A stretch of DNA of 47,943 nucleotides from Candidatus Woesearchaeota archaeon (GCA_016935095.1 JAFGRO010000006.1:1-47943); one strand, 5' to 3'. Shown: positions 33,060 through 41,212, numbered from the stretch's first letter. The notes: generated by a model not told the origin, from the letters alone. Made by a program: numbers and translations.

Positions 33060-33106
33060 AGGTTATGGATTATTATTCATAACCTATTATGAATATATAT
33101 TCATAA
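33060..33106. promoter_or_regulatory. two adjacent palindromic operator-like sites
   Basis: Site 1 (33060-33085) is AGGTTATG-N10-CATAACCT. Site 2 (33087-33106) is the perfect 20-bp palindrome TTATGAATATATATTCATAA. Both share TTATGRAT/ATTCATAA half-sites and lie 33-79 bp before the DUF5320 start. Site 2 could overlap its TATA box. A dimeric regulator (DUF134 or the GbsR-like protein) is the likely ligand. Confidence 0.6.
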
Positions 33107-33138
33107 CTACTATATAAACCTTTCGATTTTTAAAAACA

Positions 33139-33181
33139 TTTATATATAATAACTTTCATTATTTTTAATAATTATTAAAAA
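33139..33181 (+). promoter_or_regulatory. TATA box plus 20-bp palindrome before the GbsR-like gene
   Basis: TTTATATATAAT (33139-33150) is followed by the perfect palindrome TTTTTAATAATTATTAAAAA (33162-33181), which would cover the transcription start about 25 bp downstream. The ATG follows at 33191. This layout fits autoregulation by the encoded winged-helix protein. Confidence 0.5.
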
Positions 33182-33190
33182 TTGTAAAAG

Positions 33191-33667
33191 ATGGAAGAGT
33201 TTAACAGGAAAATAATCTCTCTTTTCAAGGAAATGGGAAGGGGGCAGGGGATTGAGGATAACTTGCTAATGGAAATATTCGCAAGGCTTTATGTTGAGCC
33301 TGAGCCGACTGCAATGGATGAACTTGCAGAAGCAACAGGATACAGCCTTGCATCAATAAGCAACAAGATTAAAATGCTTGGACCTATAATAGGAATAAAA
33401 AGAATAAAAAAACCAGGCTCAAAAAAGCTTTATATTTATATGGAAAAGGACTTTCTGGCAATATGGAAAAATGCCCTTATTAAAAAAGAAGAGTTTGTGA
33501 TAAAAAATGCCAAAGAAAAGATTCCCCTGATAATAGATGAGTATAAAAAAAAGGCAAGAACAGAAAAAGACAAAAAGAAAATAGAGATTATCAATAATTA
33601 TTATAAACAGATATTGAAGCTGGAAAAGATAACAAATATAATGGTAAAAGAACTGAATAAGATATAA
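33191..33667 (+). CDS. GbsR/MarR-type transcriptional regulator
   Basis: A 158-residue winged-helix protein of the GbsR (MarR-superfamily) type: MGRGQGIEDNLLMEIFARLYVEPEPTAMDELAEATGYSLASISNKIKMLG carries the HTH, IKRIKKPGSKKLYIYMEKDF the wing, and a C-terminal coiled helix (about 95-158) allows dimerisation. It is 1 nt upstream of an ABC-transporter ATPase gene and is expected to repress this exporter operon and itself through the palindrome at the transcription start. The inducer is unknown, and the exporter suggests a toxic compound. Confidence 0.8.
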   Translation: MEEFNRKIISLFKEMGRGQGIEDNLLMEIFARLYVEPEPTAMDELAEATGYSLASISNKIKMLGPIIGIKRIKKPGSKKLYIYMEKDFLAIWKNALIKKEEFVIKNAKEKIPLIIDEYKKKARTEKDKKKIEIINNYYKQILKLEKITNIMVKELNKI

Positions 33668-33668
33668 A

Positions 33669-34412
33669 ATGACAAATACAATTGTTAAATTAAAGAATGT
33701 ATGGAGAGTATATGATTTAGGAAAAGTACGGGTTGAGGCAGTCCGCGGAGTGAATATGGATATCAAGAAAGGGGATTTTGTCGCTATAATGGGGCCATCA
33801 GGCTCAGGAAAAACCACTTTGCTTAATATGATAGGCTGCCTGGATGTGCCCTCAAAAGGGAATATTTACCTTAAGAACCACAATATAGGAATGATGAATG
33901 AGTCAAACTTAGCAATGATAAGGGGGAAAATCATAGGGTTCATATTCCAGACCTACAACCTCATGCCGACAATAAACGCCCTTGACAACGTGGAACTTCC
34001 TATGATATTTCAGGATATGGAAAAAGAGGAAAGGATGAAAAGGGCAAAAAGATTATTAACTGATGTGGGCCTTGAAAAAAGAATGAGCCATAAGCCGACT
34101 GAACTGTCGGGAGGGCAGCAGCAAAGGGTTGCAATAGCAAGGGCTCTGGCAAACAAGCCGGAGATACTCATTGCAGATGAGCCGACAGGAAACCTGGATT
34201 CAAAATCAGGAAAAGAGGTCATGAACCTCTTATCAGAACTTAATAAAAAAATGGAAACAACCATAATATTAGTCACACATGACCCCAACATAGCAAAATA
34301 TGCTAAAACTATTAATATAATAAGGGATGGAAAAATAAATAAAATAATAAAGCCGTCAGAATTAAAAAAGGAGATCATTGAGGAAATAGGAGGTAATGAC
34401 CATGAAAAATAA
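33669..34412 (+). CDS. ABC exporter ATPase, MacB/LolD type
   Basis: A 247-residue ATP-binding subunit of the MacB/LolD/FtsE group. It has Walker A GPSGSGKT (42-49), the Q-loop in FIFQTYNLMPTINALDNVELP, the signature LSGGQQQRVAIARAL, Walker B ILIADEPTGNLD and the H-loop LVTHDP. It would power the FtsX-like permease two genes downstream. It starts 1 nt after the regulator's stop and overlaps the next gene's coding start, so the genes form one operon. Confidence 0.95.
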   Translation: MTNTIVKLKNVWRVYDLGKVRVEAVRGVNMDIKKGDFVAIMGPSGSGKTTLLNMIGCLDVPSKGNIYLKNHNIGMMNESNLAMIRGKIIGFIFQTYNLMPTINALDNVELPMIFQDMEKEERMKRAKRLLTDVGLEKRMSHKPTELSGGQQQRVAIARALANKPEILIADEPTGNLDSKSGKEVMNLLSELNKKMETTIILVTHDPNIAKYAKTINIIRDGKINKIIKPSELKKEIIEEIGGNDHEK

Positions 34413-35583
34413 GTTTAATTATGTATTTTGGATTTTGTTTTTTTGTGTTTTTATGCATCAGTCATATGCAGCAGACAAATCAAGCCTGGACCTTACATTA
34501 CTGAGTTACAGTCCTGCGCCTGCCTCTCCGGGGGAAACCATTGAGGTATGGATACAGATAGAAAACCTCGGGACAGATAAAGCAGACAGTGTTGCACTGA
34601 CAATGGTTGAAAACAATGTTTTCACCAACTATGAAAAAGAGGATATAAAAACATACGGGATATTAAACCAGGGAAGGTCTGTGGTCGCAAAGTTCAATAT
34701 TATTGTTAACAGCGATGCCTCGAAAGGAACCAATTATTTAAAGATAAAATACTGCTCTGACTACAGCTCAGCAACAGGAGAAGCATCATGGGTGGAGGAA
34801 AATGTTGAAATAGACATCCAAATACATGCACCAGCATTAGTGATTTCTGAAATAAAAACAGACCCTGAAAGGACAAGGCCCGGAAACGAAGGGGAATTAT
34901 GCATAAAGATTGAAAACAAGGGCTCAGATTTGATAAGGGATCTGAAGGTGAAGCTTAGTGTAGGCTCATTAACCTCATTCATACCTTTATCATCAACACA
35001 ACATATTATACCTGCATTAAGGCCCAACAGTGTAACAAGAGAATGCTTTGATTTTATGATAGACCCTGAAACAGAAGCAGGAACTTACAGGCTGCCGATA
35101 AATATGACCTTTTATGATGAAGAGGGAACTTCTATAAATTTTGATGACTATGCAACAATAATTGTCTCATCAGAGCCTTCAATTATCATAAGCACAGATG
35201 AAGCTGAATACACAGATGGAGCAGTTGAAACCTCTGTTATCATAAGCAACAATGGCCTAGAGCCTGTAAAATACATGACAGTAGAGATAACATCAGCAGA
35301 AGGTGCAGAAATAATATCTCCAAAAGAAAAAGAGTACCTTGGGAACATAGATATTGATGATGATGCAACATTCACCATAAAACTAAAACCGCTGAAAAAA
35401 GAAGCAAATATAACAATAAAGATGGATTATCTTAATGCATTGAATGAGGAATACAGCGAGGAAAAAACTGTGATTATAGAAATTCCCCCAAGACAGAGAA
35501 GCTATGGAGGGATTATATTCTGGCTGATAGTTATCGGAGTTGCAATATTTATGTGGAGAAAAAAACACAGACTAAAAAAGTAA
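34402..35583 (+). CDS. secreted CARDB/NEW3-domain protein of the ABC exporter
   Basis: About 393 residues: a signal peptide (about 1-24, ending QSYAADKSS), three beta-sandwich repeats of the CARDB/NEW3 type (LTLLSYSPAPASPGETIEVWIQIENLG; ISEIKTDPERTRPGNEGELCIKIENKG; SIIISTDEAEYTDGAVETSVIISNNG), and a C-terminal transmembrane helix (about 372-389) with a basic tail. The ATG at 34402 was chosen because GGAGGT has 7-nt spacing to it. It lies between the ATPase and permease genes, taking the place of a MacA-like periplasmic adaptor. It probably acts outside the membrane with the permease. Confidence 0.8.
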   Translation: MKNKFNYVFWILFFCVFMHQSYAADKSSLDLTLLSYSPAPASPGETIEVWIQIENLGTDKADSVALTMVENNVFTNYEKEDIKTYGILNQGRSVVAKFNIIVNSDASKGTNYLKIKYCSDYSSATGEASWVEENVEIDIQIHAPALVISEIKTDPERTRPGNEGELCIKIENKGSDLIRDLKVKLSVGSLTSFIPLSSTQHIIPALRPNSVTRECFDFMIDPETEAGTYRLPINMTFYDEEGTSINFDDYATIIVSSEPSIIISTDEAEYTDGAVETSVIISNNGLEPVKYMTVEITSAEGAEIISPKEKEYLGNIDIDDDATFTIKLKPLKKEANITIKMDYLNALNEEYSEEKTVIIEIPPRQRSYGGIIFWLIVIGVAIFMWRKKHRLKK

Positions 35584-35602
35584 AATATATGTTGTATAAA
35601 AA

Positions 35603-36826
35603 ATGAAGATATTTGACTTATTCTTAATAGGAATAAGGAACTTAAGCCACAGGAGACTGAGAAGCTATCTTACCATGCTAGGCATCCTGATAGGCATTAC
35701 TGCAGTTGTGGCTTTGATTAGTATGGGGCAGGGTATGGAGGATGCTATAACAGAGCAGTTCGAGTCTGTGGGCAGCAATATTATTATGGTTATGGGCTCT
35801 GGAGGGGGCATGTCTTCGCCGATAATGAGTATGGTTTCTGAAAAGCCCCTGACTGTAAAAGATAAAGAAGTGATTGAAAGTGTTAAAGGCGTTAACCTTG
35901 TGGCTGAATATATAATTATGTCTGCAACAGTCGGTTTTCATGGCGAAAGGACAGATGCTTTTTTAGGGGGTGCATCACCAGGACCCACAAGAGAGATAAT
36001 AGAAGCAAGCATGAATGCATACAGAGAAGCAGGCAGGGAATTAAAGGAAGGAGACCGTTATAAGGCTGTAATAGGAAATAATATAGCACACACTGCATTT
36101 GAAAGGGAAGTAACTATAGGTGATAAGATTACTCTATTCGACCAGGAATTCAGGGTTGTCGGGATATATAAAAAAATAGGAAACGCAATGGATGATAATT
36201 CTATAATGATTCCCATAGATATAATGCGTGACTTAATAGATGAAAAAGAAAAAATAAGTATGCTTTATTTAAACACCAAAAAGGGGTATGATGTGGAAAA
36301 AGTTGCTGAAAATATAGAGGAAAAACTGCGTGATTACCGGGATGAGGATGAAGGGGATGAAACTTTCGTGGTAAGCACTGCATCAGACCTTATTGAAACC
36401 TTTGGCTCAATATTAAACATTGTCCAGGCTGTTGTTGTTGGTTTAGCCGCGATCAGCCTGTTGGTTGGCGGTGTAGGAATAATGAACACAATGTACATGG
36501 CTGTGATGGAAAGAACAAGGGAAATAGGAACAATGAAAGCAATAGGTGCAACAAATGCAGATATTTTGTTTATTTTTATTGTAGAATCAGGTGTTCTTGG
36601 AATGATTGGAGGGATTATCGGAGTTGCTATTGGTTTAGGAATAAGCAAAATGGTTGAGATAGCTGTTACCCAGTTCTACGGGAGTCCTTTAATAAAAGCC
36701 CATATTAGTTTGGTTTTGGTCGGAGGAGCTATCGCATTTAGTTTCATTGTTGGAATGATAAGCGGCATACTACCTGCAAAACAAGCCTCAGGCTTAAAGC
36801 CTGTGGAAGCTTTGAGATACGAATAG
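35603..36826 (+). CDS. MacB/FtsX-like ABC permease
   Basis: A 407-residue permease. An N-terminal transmembrane helix (about 20-42, LRSYLTMLGILIGITAVVAL) is followed by a large extracytoplasmic MacB_PCD domain (about 45-275) and three C-terminal helices of the FtsX domain (about 278-302, 325-350, 367-395), with the closing GILPAKQASGLKPVEALRYE typical of the family. It exports peptides, lipids or drugs or transmits mechanical signals, paired with the MacB-type ATPase. Gene order regulator-ATPase-CARDB protein-permease suggests an inducible exporter. Confidence 0.93.
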   Translation: MKIFDLFLIGIRNLSHRRLRSYLTMLGILIGITAVVALISMGQGMEDAITEQFESVGSNIIMVMGSGGGMSSPIMSMVSEKPLTVKDKEVIESVKGVNLVAEYIIMSATVGFHGERTDAFLGGASPGPTREIIEASMNAYREAGRELKEGDRYKAVIGNNIAHTAFEREVTIGDKITLFDQEFRVVGIYKKIGNAMDDNSIMIPIDIMRDLIDEKEKISMLYLNTKKGYDVEKVAENIEEKLRDYRDEDEGDETFVVSTASDLIETFGSILNIVQAVVVGLAAISLLVGGVGIMNTMYMAVMERTREIGTMKAIGATNADILFIFIVESGVLGMIGGIIGVAIGLGISKMVEIAVTQFYGSPLIKAHISLVLVGGAIAFSFIVGMISGILPAKQASGLKPVEALRYE

Positions 36827-36964
36827 TATTTCAAAAGCTACGAACGTTAGTAAGTATGTATTATGATACGAATGAAGTGAGTATGAGTATCGCTAATGTC
36901 AAGGAACGAATAAACTGAGTGATAGACTTTGAGATATGAGTAAAATATTCTGAGAAATATTATA
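36827..36964. repeat. decayed repeat region after the ABC permease
   Basis: The gap repeats the permease's last codons: CTTTGAGATACGAATAG at the gene end reappears as CTTTGAGATATGAGTAA (36928-36944), still reading LRYE-stop. Between them are two similar units, CGAATGAAGTGAGTATGAG (36883 on) and CGAATAAACTGAGTGATAG (36907 on), and a GATAC/GTATC stem within ACGTTAG/CTAATGT. It looks like a degraded tandem duplication or intergenic repeat element. Confidence 0.4.
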
Positions 36965-37558
36965 TTATTTTTTTATTCCTTGTATTATATACAAACTTGT
37001 TAAACCCGGCTCTTTACTGGGAAATATTCTTTCTTTTATAATGCCCAGATAATACTCTGTTTTAACCGAGAAATATTGATTTATGGTTTCTTCAATTTTA
37101 TGTAAACCAACGTGTTTAATCTTATTTATATATGAATATGGATCCCCAACCCTGCTATTGAAATATTCTGATTCAGGATTAAGAAGCATTATCACAATTC
37201 TGCCTTTTGGTCTTAAAACTCTGGCTGTTTCATATACAGCTTTTTTATAATCATCAATAAACTGCAAAGATGCAACATAAACAGCAGCATCAAAAGTTAA
37301 GTTTGTGAAAGCCATATTTTCTGCATTCCCAACTACTTTTTGAATATTTTCCGGTGCTTTTTTAAAAGCTTCTATGGAAACATCCAGCCCAGTAACATTA
37401 AAACCGTGCTCTTCCAAACCAGTTTCTATGATGGCCGGACCACAGCCCACACTTAAGATGTCATTATAACCCTTTAAAGATGTTAAAAGATAATCCAATT
37501 CTTTTTCAAATACTTTTTTCCAGAATTCAGACTGGCATGATTCTAAATAGCCTGACAT
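36965..37558 (-). CDS. class I SAM-dependent methyltransferase
   Basis: A 197-residue methyltransferase of the Methyltransf_11 type: motif I ILSVGCGPAIIETGL (about 34-48), motif II-like VTGLDVSIEAF, VVGNAENMAF for adenine contacts, and the post-motif FDAAVYVASLQFIDDYKKAVYETARVLRPKGRIVIMLL. The substrate is not visible; a small molecule is likely. It is divergent to the SemiSWEET gene with a short AT-rich gap. No operon partner on its strand. Confidence 0.85.
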   Translation of the reverse strand: MSGYLESCQSEFWKKVFEKELDYLLTSLKGYNDILSVGCGPAIIETGLEEHGFNVTGLDVSIEAFKKAPENIQKVVGNAENMAFTNLTFDAAVYVASLQFIDDYKKAVYETARVLRPKGRIVIMLLNPESEYFNSRVGDPYSYINKIKHVGLHKIEETINQYFSVKTEYYLGIIKERIFPSKEPGLTSLYIIQGIKK

Positions 37559-37650
37559 AGTATAGAATGATAAATTATTGGTATTTAAATAATTTAATCT
37601 TAATTACAAATAACGATAATTTTAAAAATAAAGGAATAAATTTATTATTT

Positions 37651-37905
37651 ATGAACATAATTACTTTATTAGGATTGATGGCAGCAGCATGCACAACAAT
37701 TTCTTTTCTGCCTCAGGCTATAAAGACAATAAAGACAAAACACACAAAAGACTTATCTTTGGCTATGTATGCCATATTCACAACAGGAATCTTCTTATGG
37801 CTGGTTTATGGTATTTTTATAAGAGATATCCCTTTGATAACAGCAAACATCATAACGTTTATATTTACCTCCGTAATACTTGTAATGAAGATAATATATA
37901 AATAA
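37651..37905 (+). CDS. SemiSWEET/PQ-loop transporter
   Basis: An 84-residue three-helix protein of the SemiSWEET (MtN3/PQ-loop) family: helix one MNIITLLGLMAAACTTISFL, the PQ-loop FLPQAIKTIKTKHTKDLSLAMY, helix two FTTGIFLWLVYGIF, helix three ITANIITFIFTSVIL. It works as a dimer, moving sugars. The start at 37651 was chosen because it matches the family length and the first helix, whereas an ATG 84 nt upstream would add a polar, Asn-rich tail. It stands alone between divergent and convergent genes. Confidence 0.85.
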   Translation: MNIITLLGLMAAACTTISFLPQAIKTIKTKHTKDLSLAMYAIFTTGIFLWLVYGIFIRDIPLITANIITFIFTSVILVMKIIYK

Positions 37906-37914
37906 TATTGAGAA

Positions 37915-38520
37915 TTATTTTTTACAAATAACACTGTAATAAGGTCCTTTTTTGCCTGTTGTTTTAAGCAAATATTCAGCACTCGCTGTTTCTAAGCCTA
38001 CTGAAATATAAAAGAGGTCAGAAGTTGCTCTTTTTTCTTTATAAAATACTCCTCTTCTTGTAAACTTTTTCATCTCATCCTGATCACTATTTAAATAAAT
38101 ATCACTTAAATTAAATATTCCATACGATACTATATTGTCATATAATTTCAACATTTCATCAAAAGAGCCATCATAATTAAAATTGACCAGTTCATTAAGT
38201 GAAAAATCCATGCCGTGTCTTTTATAACAAACTTTAACATTAAAAAAATCAGGGATTTCCTTTAGAAAGGTTCCTTTATTGTTTAAAAAATAATCACAAA
38301 ATAAATTATCAAAAGAACTTAACCTAAGAAAGAGTAAATGTTTTTTATTTTCTTCAGGACAAAATTCGGTTTTTATCATATTCTTCATTAAGCCGTCCTC
38401 ATATCCAAAAGACTCAAAAATTTTTGTTGTTTCATCAGGTAAAGAATGTAAAAATTTTTCTAACAAAGAATCATGCTCATCTCCAGGTTTAAATCCTACA
38501 AGCAGATTTTTGTAAGCCAT
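37915..38520 (-). CDS. hypothetical protein, 201 aa
   Basis: A soluble 201-residue protein I do not recognise. It has mixed alpha/beta character without a signal peptide: AYKNLLVGFKPGDEHDSLLEKFL, a hydrophobic strand KKHLLFLRLSSFDNLFCDYF, an ISYGIFNLSDIYLN-like middle and the tail TTGKKGPYYSVICKK. Four cysteines are scattered without a metal-site pattern. It ends 9 nt from the convergent SemiSWEET gene. No motif suggests a function. Confidence 0.55.
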   Translation of the reverse strand: MAYKNLLVGFKPGDEHDSLLEKFLHSLPDETTKIFESFGYEDGLMKNMIKTEFCPEENKKHLLFLRLSSFDNLFCDYFLNNKGTFLKEIPDFFNVKVCYKRHGMDFSLNELVNFNYDGSFDEMLKLYDNIVSYGIFNLSDIYLNSDQDEMKKFTRRGVFYKEKRATSDLFYISVGLETASAEYLLKTTGKKGPYYSVICKK

Positions 38521-38558
38521 TTTTATATAAAAGACTTAATTATTTAAATTTTTTATTA

Positions 38559-39242
38559 TTAATCAACGTCCATAATGCCGAGCATTGCATAGCCGAACCT
38601 GTCTGAAACTCTCACAGCATCCTCATCATCCTTAAACTGGACTATGATGCAATTATTTTCTGTTGTGAAAACCTTGGTCTCATTTCCTTCTCTCATCCAT
38701 ATAACCCCTGTTTTTGAAGTGACAATATCGCATTTCACAACAGGAGTCTGGTTATCATAATCCTCAGGAGGCTCATAAAACGCCGAATGTGTTGGTATGT
38801 TTGCCATAGAATATCTTTCCCCAAGGATTCTTGCAAACTCTATTGTACCCAGAACCACCTTGGATGAAAGGTTCGGCATCAAAGTTATATATAATTCACC
38901 GTCATATTTCTGGTAATGGGCAAGAATATCAACTGCCTTGCCCTCAACATATAAATCCTCAAGGCTTTTGGGGTCATTGTAAAAAGGAATATCATAAAGC
39001 TGTCCTTTTACACCTCTTACCTGCGTGAACCATATATCCCCCATCTTTTTGAATTCAAAGCCGTTGTATGTATAGGTTTCAACAGTTTCTTTGTTTAAAG
39101 TATTGTAGAGAAAAAATATGCTCATTCCAAAGCCGAGAAATATTAAAAAAATCACGACCATAAGAAGCCTGTTGGCTTTATGAATTTCCTCAGAGCCTTT
39201 TTTTATCTTTTCAATATCCTTTTTTGTAATCTTTTTAGTCAT
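38559..39242 (-). CDS. single-pass membrane protein, paralog A
   Basis: A 227-residue protein: a basic N terminus, one transmembrane helix (about 26-48, RLLMVVIFLIFLGFGMSIFFL) and an extracytoplasmic domain starting YNGFEFKKMGDIWFTQVRG. The C-terminal part (VVKCDIVTSKTGVIWMREG, then ENNCIIVQFKDDEDAVRVSDRFGYAMLGIMD) is shared in form with the next gene. The two genes overlap by 8 nt. Function unknown; conserved Cys pair around 170 and 203 could form a disulfide. Confidence 0.65.
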   Translation of the reverse strand: MTKKITKKDIEKIKKGSEEIHKANRLLMVVIFLIFLGFGMSIFFLYNTLNKETVETYTYNGFEFKKMGDIWFTQVRGVKGQLYDIPFYNDPKSLEDLYVEGKAVDILAHYQKYDGELYITLMPNLSSKVVLGTIEFARILGERYSMANIPTHSAFYEPPEDYDNQTPVVKCDIVTSKTGVIWMREGNETKVFTTENNCIIVQFKDDEDAVRVSDRFGYAMLGIMDVD

Positions 39243-39864
39243 TTTCTTCTATTGATTCTTCTGTTATTATTCCATAAAAGCCATAAAGAAGCCTGTCCAT
39301 AAGAATAATAAAATCCTGGCCCTGACCTTGTATTATTATGCAGGAATCTTTTTCATATATTTTAGTTGAGTTTGAAACATTGAAATATATAACAGGCATA
39401 TATAATGATGAATTATCGCAGCCTAAAACAGGCAAATCATAATCTGGGCTGTTTTCAGATACGGCATTTATTATTCCGATTTGTTTATTTATTACCCTTG
39501 AAGGCAGCTCAAACCTTGCAAGGTCTATATGGACAAGGTCGTTTTGTTCATAATCAGGGTCAAAGGAAACTATCCAATATTTGCTGTTTTTTAACAGGCT
39601 TATTATATCAACAGAAACATTGATGCTGTCAACATATGAAGGAAGGACATAAAACTCCAGAACATTTCCCTCTGATGTTGTTATGTATCTTGTTCTTTCG
39701 CTGTTCACATCAAAGCCGAAGCCGTTATATACTATTGAATTAGAATTATCCTGTTGATTCATTGTAATCCCGAAGATAGACAATATCATAATCAGGGCTG
39801 TAAAGACAGCTATGAATATCTTGGGCCCTTTTGATTTTTTCTTTTTGAATTTTCCTTTTGGCAT
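39235..39864 (-). CDS. single-pass membrane protein, paralog B
   Basis: A 209-residue protein with a Lys-rich N terminus, a transmembrane helix (about 14-32, KIFIAVFTALIMILSIFGI) and a domain starting YNGFGFDVNSERTRYITTSEG. It ends DSCIIIQGQGQDFIILMDRLLYGFYGIIT, clearly like paralog A in the last 40 residues and in the opening YNGF-x-F. It overlaps A by 8 nt and follows the small two-helix protein by 7 nt; the three form a unit. The pair may form a heterodimer at the cell surface. Unknown family. Confidence 0.65.
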   Translation of the reverse strand: MPKGKFKKKKSKGPKIFIAVFTALIMILSIFGITMNQQDNSNSIVYNGFGFDVNSERTRYITTSEGNVLEFYVLPSYVDSINVSVDIISLLKNSKYWIVSFDPDYEQNDLVHIDLARFELPSRVINKQIGIINAVSENSPDYDLPVLGCDNSSLYMPVIYFNVSNSTKIYEKDSCIIIQGQGQDFIILMDRLLYGFYGIITEESIEEND

Positions 39865-39871
39865 TTTTTAC

Positions 39872-40084
39872 CTATAACCCCAGGAAACCAAGCAGTCCGT
39901 ATACGACAAAAGCTGGCCAGACAATAGCTTTCAGAACTCCTAAAACTCCCATCCAGAATCCTGTGGAAGTTGTTATAAAATATATTGCTGCGCCGATAAA
40001 GCCCAGGCCGTAAACTGCTCCTCCTCCGTTACAGGAATTGGCAAATTCCTTCTTGCATTTTATTTTTCTTTTTTTAGCTGGCAT
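39872..40084 (-). CDS. small two-helix membrane protein
   Basis: A 70-residue protein: a strongly basic N terminus (MPAKKRKIKCKKEF), two Gly-rich hydrophobic helices (about 23-42 and 46-68, VYGLGFIGAAIYFITTSTGF and VLGVLKAIVWPAFVVYGLLG). Such short proteins are common in archaeal DPANN genomes and have no known function. It leads the operon with the two paralogous membrane proteins. A TTTTTAAA box about 26 bp before its start suggests a leaderless mRNA, and a 46-bp repeat copy lies just upstream of that. Confidence 0.6.
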   Translation of the reverse strand: MPAKKRKIKCKKEFANSCNGGGAVYGLGFIGAAIYFITTSTGFWMGVLGVLKAIVWPAFVVYGLLGFLGL

Positions 40085-40123
40085 TTTTATAAAAGAAATG
40101 ATTAGGATTTAAAAAGTTGATTA

Positions 40124-40169
40124 TTTAACAGTTATAAATAAGCGTTGTTTATTTTTTCTTTGTAATAAT
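40124..40169. repeat. 46-bp direct repeat, copy 1
   Basis: Perfect 46-bp match to 42483-42528 in the same orientation. It covers the last base(s) of the aroG stop codon and lies 40 bp before the start of the small membrane protein. On the minus strand it reads the codons IITKKK-stop, the end of the surface-protein gene at 42508. Confidence 0.95.
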
Positions 40170-41212
40170 CATAAATTTAAACTATTATAACCTTCTTTTA
40201 TCAATTTTTCAGTTGTTTCAAAACTTATGCATTTGTCTGTAACAGAAACACTATATTTTAAATTATCTGGGTTAGTTATTTTCTGGTTTCCTTCATTAAT
40301 GTTTGACTCCAGCATCAATCCTTTTATGTTATTGTTGTTATTCATCTGTTTTATAACATCTTTGAAAACTTCTGGCTGTAATTTGTGGTCTTTTTTTGAG
40401 TTTCCATGGCTGCAGTCGATTATTATATTTGTTGGAAGTTTGTTTTCCTTGAGTTTTTCTATGGATTTAGAAACTTCTTCTTTGTAATAATTAGGTTCTT
40501 TACCTCCTCTTAAAATCAAATGAGCATATTGGTTTCCTTTGGTTTTTACAAGAACTGTTTTACCTTCTTTATCTATTCCGGGAAAATTATGTGGTTTGAT
40601 TGCAGAGCTAATTGCATTAACAGCTATATCAATGCTTCCTGTTGTATTATTTTTAAAACCCACTGGCATAGATAATCCTGAAGCCATTTCCCTGTGAGGC
40701 TGTGATTCTGTTGTTCTTGCTCCTATTGCAGCCCATGAAACTAGATCATCAATATACTGAGGAGTTATTGTGCTTAAAAATTCTGTTCCTGCTGGAATCC
40801 CTATTGATGTAATCTTTAAAAGCAGTTTTCTTGCAAGGATTATTCCTTTTTCCAAATCACAATCATCATTAAGGTCAGGATCATAAATCAGTCCTTTCCA
40901 TCCTGTGGTTGTTCTGGGCTTTTCAAAATAGGTTCTCATGATTATTAAGAATTTATCATTAACTTTTTCAGAAAGCTCTTTTAATTTTTTTGCATATTCA
41001 AATGCTTCTTCAATATTATGTATAGAGCATGGGCCTGTTATTATTATCTTTCTTTTATCTTTTCCATTTAGAATATTTATTATTTCTTCTCTTGTTTTTA
41101 TTAAGGTTTTTATATTTTCTTGTGTTAAAGGAAGTTCTTTTTTCAGTTCTTCAGGATTTTTAATTTTAGAATATTCTTTAATATTAACATCAGTAATCTT
41201 ATTTGTGTCCAT
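40169..41212 (-). CDS. aroG: DAHP synthase, E. coli type (class I alpha)
   Basis: A 347-residue 3-deoxy-D-arabino-heptulosonate 7-phosphate synthase, the first shikimate-pathway enzyme (PEP + erythrose 4-phosphate). Key segments are ITGPCSIHN (about 57-66), RTYFEKPRTTTGWKGLIYDP, GTEFLSTITPQYIDDLVSWAAIGARTTESQ, HREMASGLSMPVGFKN and the metal-binding IDCSHGN. This AroG/AroF/AroH type is bacterial and unusual in archaea, where other routes prevail. A TATA-like box 25 bp upstream supports the ATG at 41212. No other shikimate gene is present. It lies inside the 46-bp repeat-bounded unit. Confidence 0.95.
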   Translation of the reverse strand: MDTNKITDVNIKEYSKIKNPEELKKELPLTQENIKTLIKTREEIINILNGKDKRKIIITGPCSIHNIEEAFEYAKKLKELSEKVNDKFLIIMRTYFEKPRTTTGWKGLIYDPDLNDDCDLEKGIILARKLLLKITSIGIPAGTEFLSTITPQYIDDLVSWAAIGARTTESQPHREMASGLSMPVGFKNNTTGSIDIAVNAISSAIKPHNFPGIDKEGKTVLVKTKGNQYAHLILRGGKEPNYYKEEVSKSIEKLKENKLPTNIIIDCSHGNSKKDHKLQPEVFKDVIKQMNNNNNIKGLMLESNINEGNQKITNPDNLKYSVSVTDKCISFETTEKLIKEGYNSLNL

